Assembly (NCBI RefSeq): GCF_029541745.1
Contig: NZ_CP089746.1
Coordinates: 1,612,001 to 1,676,000 of the forward strand
Reading direction: 5' to 3'
Source of the DNA: Streptomyces sp. LX-29
Lineage (GTDB): Bacteria; Actinomycetota; Actinomycetes; Streptomycetales; Streptomycetaceae
Length of the DNA: 64,000 nt
Below the pieces are notes generated by a model. The model had not been told where the DNA came from, made no database searches, and was given only the letters and a program-made list of their open reading frames with translations. The translations under genes and the position numbers were made by a program. Below are positions 61,273 through 64,000 of this stretch, in pieces. Each line of letters opens with the position of its first letter. The first letter of the stretch is position 1.

Positions 61273-62169
61273 ATGGCCGTGCCCGCTCTTCCGTACGCCG
61301 ACACCCCGGGCACCGGGACCGGCGCGCCCACGATCCCGCCCAGCGGGACCGGCGCGCCGACCACCGCCGCGGACGCGGTCTTCGCCGCGTATCCGCGGCT
61401 GACGGAGGTCTTCCCCGGTCTCACCGTCAGCGACGAGTCCCCGCGCAGCGGCGACGGCTGGGTGGCGGCGGCCGAGCTCGCCGCCGGCGGGGGCGCCCTG
61501 GACGCCTTCCTGGCCTGGGACGAGGCCCAGGTGGTGCGGGACTACGGACAACGCGCCCGACCCGATGTCGTGGCCGGCTTCGGACTGCACCGCTACGCCT
61601 GGCCGGCCTGCCTGCTGGTGACCGTCCCCTGGTTCCTGCTGCGCCGCGTGCCGCGGATCCCCGTGGACCAGGTCTCCTTCCAGCGCACGCTGGGCCGGAT
61701 GACGGCCCGCGTCACGGAGTTCGCCTGCCTCCCCGACGACCCGGCGGCGGGGGTGCCGGGCGCCCGCGTGGTGCCGGACGAGGACGCGCTGCGGGCGGCC
61801 GTGCGCTCGGCGGTCGCCGAGCACCTGGGGCCGGTGCTGGAGGGCTTCCGGCCCCGGATGCGACGCGGGGCGCGCGCCCTGTGGGGGATGGCGGCGGACG
61901 AGATCGCCGAAGGGCTCTGGTACGTGGGCCAGCTGATGGGTGACGAGCAGCGCGCGCTGGCCGAGTTGACCGCGCTGCTGCCCGGCGCCGTCCCGCCGTA
62001 CCCGGCAGGGGCGGGATTCCGCCTGCTCACGGGCCCGCGCGGGGAGTCACTGCCCACGCGCGACCGCGCGAGCTGCTGTCTGTTCTACACGCTGCGGCCC
62101 GACGACACCTGTACGACCTGCCCCCGCACCTGCGATACAGCTCGTATCCAGCGGCTGTCGGCAAGCTGA
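61273..62169 (+). CDS. FhuF-like (2Fe-2S) ferric-siderophore reductase
   Basis: 298-aa protein with a C-terminal FhuF-type cysteine motif, CCLFYTLRPDDTCTTCPRTC, giving the C-C-x10-C-x2-C pattern that holds the [2Fe-2S] cluster. The N-terminal part resembles IucA/FhuF-type siderophore-associated proteins (RYAWPACLLVTVPWFLLRRVP). Likely reduces Fe3+ from imported siderophores. The iron box upstream supports this. No siderophore uptake genes are adjacent. Confidence 0.87.
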   Translation: MAVPALPYADTPGTGTGAPTIPPSGTGAPTTAADAVFAAYPRLTEVFPGLTVSDESPRSGDGWVAAAELAAGGGALDAFLAWDEAQVVRDYGQRARPDVVAGFGLHRYAWPACLLVTVPWFLLRRVPRIPVDQVSFQRTLGRMTARVTEFACLPDDPAAGVPGARVVPDEDALRAAVRSAVAEHLGPVLEGFRPRMRRGARALWGMAADEIAEGLWYVGQLMGDEQRALAELTALLPGAVPPYPAGAGFRLLTGPRGESLPTRDRASCCLFYTLRPDDTCTTCPRTCDTARIQRLSAS

Positions 62170-62391
62170 TCGCTCCGTTTCCACTCGATCCACTTCCGTG
62201 AATAGAACGCAATTCGCTTGCAGCGGGCGGGCGTTCGAGTCGCATCACACCTATCCGCGTGTCCCCGCCGTCCATTGGCGTCTTCTTGCTCGGAAATCCC
62301 TTGAGGCAGGGAAGACTCCGCCAAGATGTCGCGCGAGTAGGCCGTACCGCGGCCCAGAACACCCACACGGAAGTGAGGCAAGGGGCACCGG

Positions 62392-63531
62392 ATGAGACTG
62401 ACCGACATATCGCTGGACTGGGCACTCCCCGTGGCCGTGGCGCTCGTCGGAGTCGTGGCGGCGGTGACGGTGCTCGCGCGCGGCCGCAACGGCAAGGGCA
62501 AGGGCAAGAACGACACGGCGGTGGTGGATTCCTGGGAGCGCAGCGAGGAGCGGCGGCGGCGCAAGGAGGCCGTCTACGGCATGGCCTCGTATCTGCTGCT
62601 GTTCTGCTGCGCCGCGGTCGCCGCCGCGCTCTCCTTCCACGGCCTGGTGGGCTTCGGACGGCAGAACCTCAACCTGTCCGGCGGCTGGGAGTACCTGGTC
62701 CCCTTCGGCCTCGACGGCGCGGCCATGTTCTGCTCGGTGCTGGCGGTACGCGAGGCCAGCCACGGTGACGCGGCGCTCGGCTCGCGCCTGCTGGTGTGGC
62801 TGTTCGCGGGCGCCGCGGCCTGGTTCAACTGGGTGCACGCCCCGCGCGGCGTGGGCCACGCCGGCGCCCCGCAGTTCTTCGCCGGCATGTCTCTCTCGGC
62901 CGCCGTGCTCTTCGACCGGGCGCTGAAGCAGACCCGCCGCGCGGCGCTGCGCGAGCAGGGCCTGGTGCCCCGGCCGCTGCCGCAGATCCGCATCGTCCGC
63001 TGGCTGCGCGCCCCGCGCGAGACCTTCGGCGCCTGGTCGCTGATGCTGCTCGAGGGCGTGCGCACACTGGACGAGGCGGTCGAGGAGGTCCGTGAGGACC
63101 GTCGCCAGAAGGAGCAGCACCGGGACCGCAGGCGGGACCAGGAGAAGCTGGACCGGGCCCGGATCAAGGCGTACAACCGCCAGCACCGGGCCTGGGGGCG
63201 GCGCGGTGGGCGCCAGGTGGACGTCGCCGGGCTCTCCGCCCCTCCGGCGCAGCTCAGCTCGGACCCTGCCATAGCGGACTCAGGACGACTGCCCACACCC
63301 TCATCTCTTCCGTCCCCGCGGTCCGCGGACGACGCGCGGACTGACGCGGCCCGCCTCTCCTCCCCCCTCGACGCCCTCGGCACGACGCACACCGGGGGCG
63401 CCGCGTCCGGCAGGCTGGACAGGGATCGCCCGCGCACCGTCGACCTCACCGCCGAGGACGACACCCTCGCCATCCCGCGCCTGGACTCCCTGGAGGCCAA
63501 GCTGGCGCGGATCGAGCGGCGGTTCGGCTGA
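62392..63531 (+). CDS. DUF2637 membrane protein
   Basis: 379 aa: an N-terminal anchor, then about four hydrophobic segments (ASYLLLFCCAAVAAALSF, YLVPFGLDGAAMFCSVLAV, LLVWLFAGAAAWFNWVHA, FFAGMSLSAAVLF) of the DUF2637 domain, and a long charged/Ser-rich cytoplasmic tail ending LDSLEAKLARIERRFG. DUF2637 includes plasmid spread (Spd-type) proteins, but chromosomal copies without transfer genes are common. AAGGGGC precedes the ATG. The gap 62170-62391 shows no gene. Confidence 0.82.
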   Translation: MRLTDISLDWALPVAVALVGVVAAVTVLARGRNGKGKGKNDTAVVDSWERSEERRRRKEAVYGMASYLLLFCCAAVAAALSFHGLVGFGRQNLNLSGGWEYLVPFGLDGAAMFCSVLAVREASHGDAALGSRLLVWLFAGAAAWFNWVHAPRGVGHAGAPQFFAGMSLSAAVLFDRALKQTRRAALREQGLVPRPLPQIRIVRWLRAPRETFGAWSLMLLEGVRTLDEAVEEVREDRRQKEQHRDRRRDQEKLDRARIKAYNRQHRAWGRRGGRQVDVAGLSAPPAQLSSDPAIADSGRLPTPSSLPSPRSADDARTDAARLSSPLDALGTTHTGGAASGRLDRDRPRTVDLTAEDDTLAIPRLDSLEAKLARIERRFG

Positions 63532-63615
63532 CCGCGGGTCGAGCGGAAGCCGGCAGCGGAGCCGGCGGGGGCTGAGAAACCGGACCGGGTCCGTCCCGGC
63601 GGTGCGACCCTCGGG

Positions 63616-64000
63616 TCAGCCCCCGCCCTCCGGCCCTTCTTCGTCCTCCAGCTCGAACCACACCGACTTGCCGACGCCGTGCGCGCACACGCCCCACGCG
63701 TCGGCGAGGGTGTTGACCAGCAGCAGCCCCCGCCCCGAGGTGCCCGTCGCGTCCGCGAAGCCGTCGGAACGCGCCCGCAGCGCCGCGCGCCGGGGAACGA
63801 AGTCCCTGACCTCGACGCGTAATCGCCCCGCGGACACCGCCGGCCGCTCGGGCGGGCCCCTGTGCGCACTCGCCCCCGGCGCCCCGCGGGGGCCCTCGCC
63901 CGGATCGCCGTCGAAGCTGGCCTTGACCACGGCGCCGCGGTCGGTGTGCACCAGCGCGTTGGTCACCAGCTCGCTGAGCAGCAGCTCGGCCACGTCGGCC
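63616..64000 (-). CDS. Anti-sigma-type ATP-binding protein (partial)
   Basis: The 5' end lies beyond the window. The visible 128 residues carry the GHKL ATPase N box (LLLSELVTNALVHT) and G box (GTSGRGLLLVNTLADAWGV) of RsbW/SpoIIAB-like HATPase_c_2 proteins, very numerous in Streptomyces. A Pro/Gly-rich insertion of about 25 residues separates the two boxes. It ends in a short acidic Gly-rich tail. Confidence 0.85.
   Translation of the reverse strand, partial: ADVAELLLSELVTNALVHTDRGAVVKASFDGDPGEGPRGAPGASAHRGPPERPAVSAGRLRVEVRDFVPRRAALRARSDGFADATGTSGRGLLLVNTLADAWGVCAHGVGKSVWFELEDEEGPEGGG

Noticed and set aside
62180..62260. Possible tRNA fragment (GTTCGAGTC near 62233)
   Set aside because: Only a T-loop-like string is present; no acceptor, D or anticodon stems could be paired.

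Overview
The window reads as chromosomal DNA of a Streptomyces-type actinomycete. GC is very high with strong third-position GC bias, GTG starts and ATGA/GTGA overlaps are common, and typical actinomycete families occur (DUF397 beside an XRE/DUF5753 regulator, DUF2637, DUF5955, DUF6126, a DmdR/DtxR-type iron box). All calls come from reading the sequence; no database search was run.

Layout. 1-4431: a sugar-type ABC importer (binding protein, permease, ATPase) with a GntR regulator upstream and the start of a ROK regulator at the left edge. 4.5-7.5 kb: a 13-copy 14-bp tandem array, an SDR, a secreted RNase Sa-type ribonuclease and an XRE-cupin regulator with a small membrane protein. 7.5-32.8 kb: a large purine/ureide catabolism region. 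It holds allantoicase, allantoinase, the IclR regulator AllR, a MocA-like nucleotidyltransferase, malate synthase, a xanthine/urate-type permease, a probable 8-oxoguanine deaminase, uricase, HIU hydrolase, OHCU decarboxylase and, further right, hydroxypyruvate isomerase, tartronate semialdehyde reductase and a glyoxylate carboligase-like enzyme. 48.7-57.7 kb adds XdhC, a guanine/hypoxanthine-type permease, three xanthine dehydrogenase subunits and PucR. Together these can take purines through urate and allantoin to glyoxylate, then to malate or glycerate. Five copies of a 15-bp palindrome tie allantoinase, allR, malate synthase and the glyoxylate operon to AllR; a second palindrome marks three of the purine promoters.

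The purine region is interrupted at 21.6-28.6 kb by a foreign block. A 45-bp direct repeat, spanning overlapping stop codons of two convergent host genes, brackets about 5.8 kb of lower-GC DNA. This DNA encodes an ATP-grasp RiPP (graspetide) cluster: an 88-aa precursor, an ATP-grasp ligase and a protein-L-isoaspartate methyltransferase-like enzyme, an arrangement resembling aspartimide-forming graspetides such as fuscimiditide. An XRE/DUF397 pair and uncharacterised small genes accompany it. An IS481-family element sits inside the left repeat copy. In-frame TTA codons in the ligase and the XRE regulator suggest bldA control.

33-48.5 kb holds assorted genes: Mrr-like zinc-ribbon protein, alpha/beta hydrolase, zinc metallopeptidase lipoprotein, two acyl-CoA ligases with a LuxR regulator, Eis-like acetyltransferase, AlkZ-like DNA glycosylase, CorA transporter with a short upstream ORF and hairpins, class IV aminotransferase with MerR, and a GH6 enzyme whose catalytic domain is split by a long Pro-rich insertion. 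57.9-64 kb: TPR-like protein, a nested higher-order repeat of 273/274 bp, L7/L12-like membrane protein, FCD-type GntR regulator, an iron-box-controlled FhuF-like protein, a DUF2637 protein and a partial anti-sigma-type ATPase.
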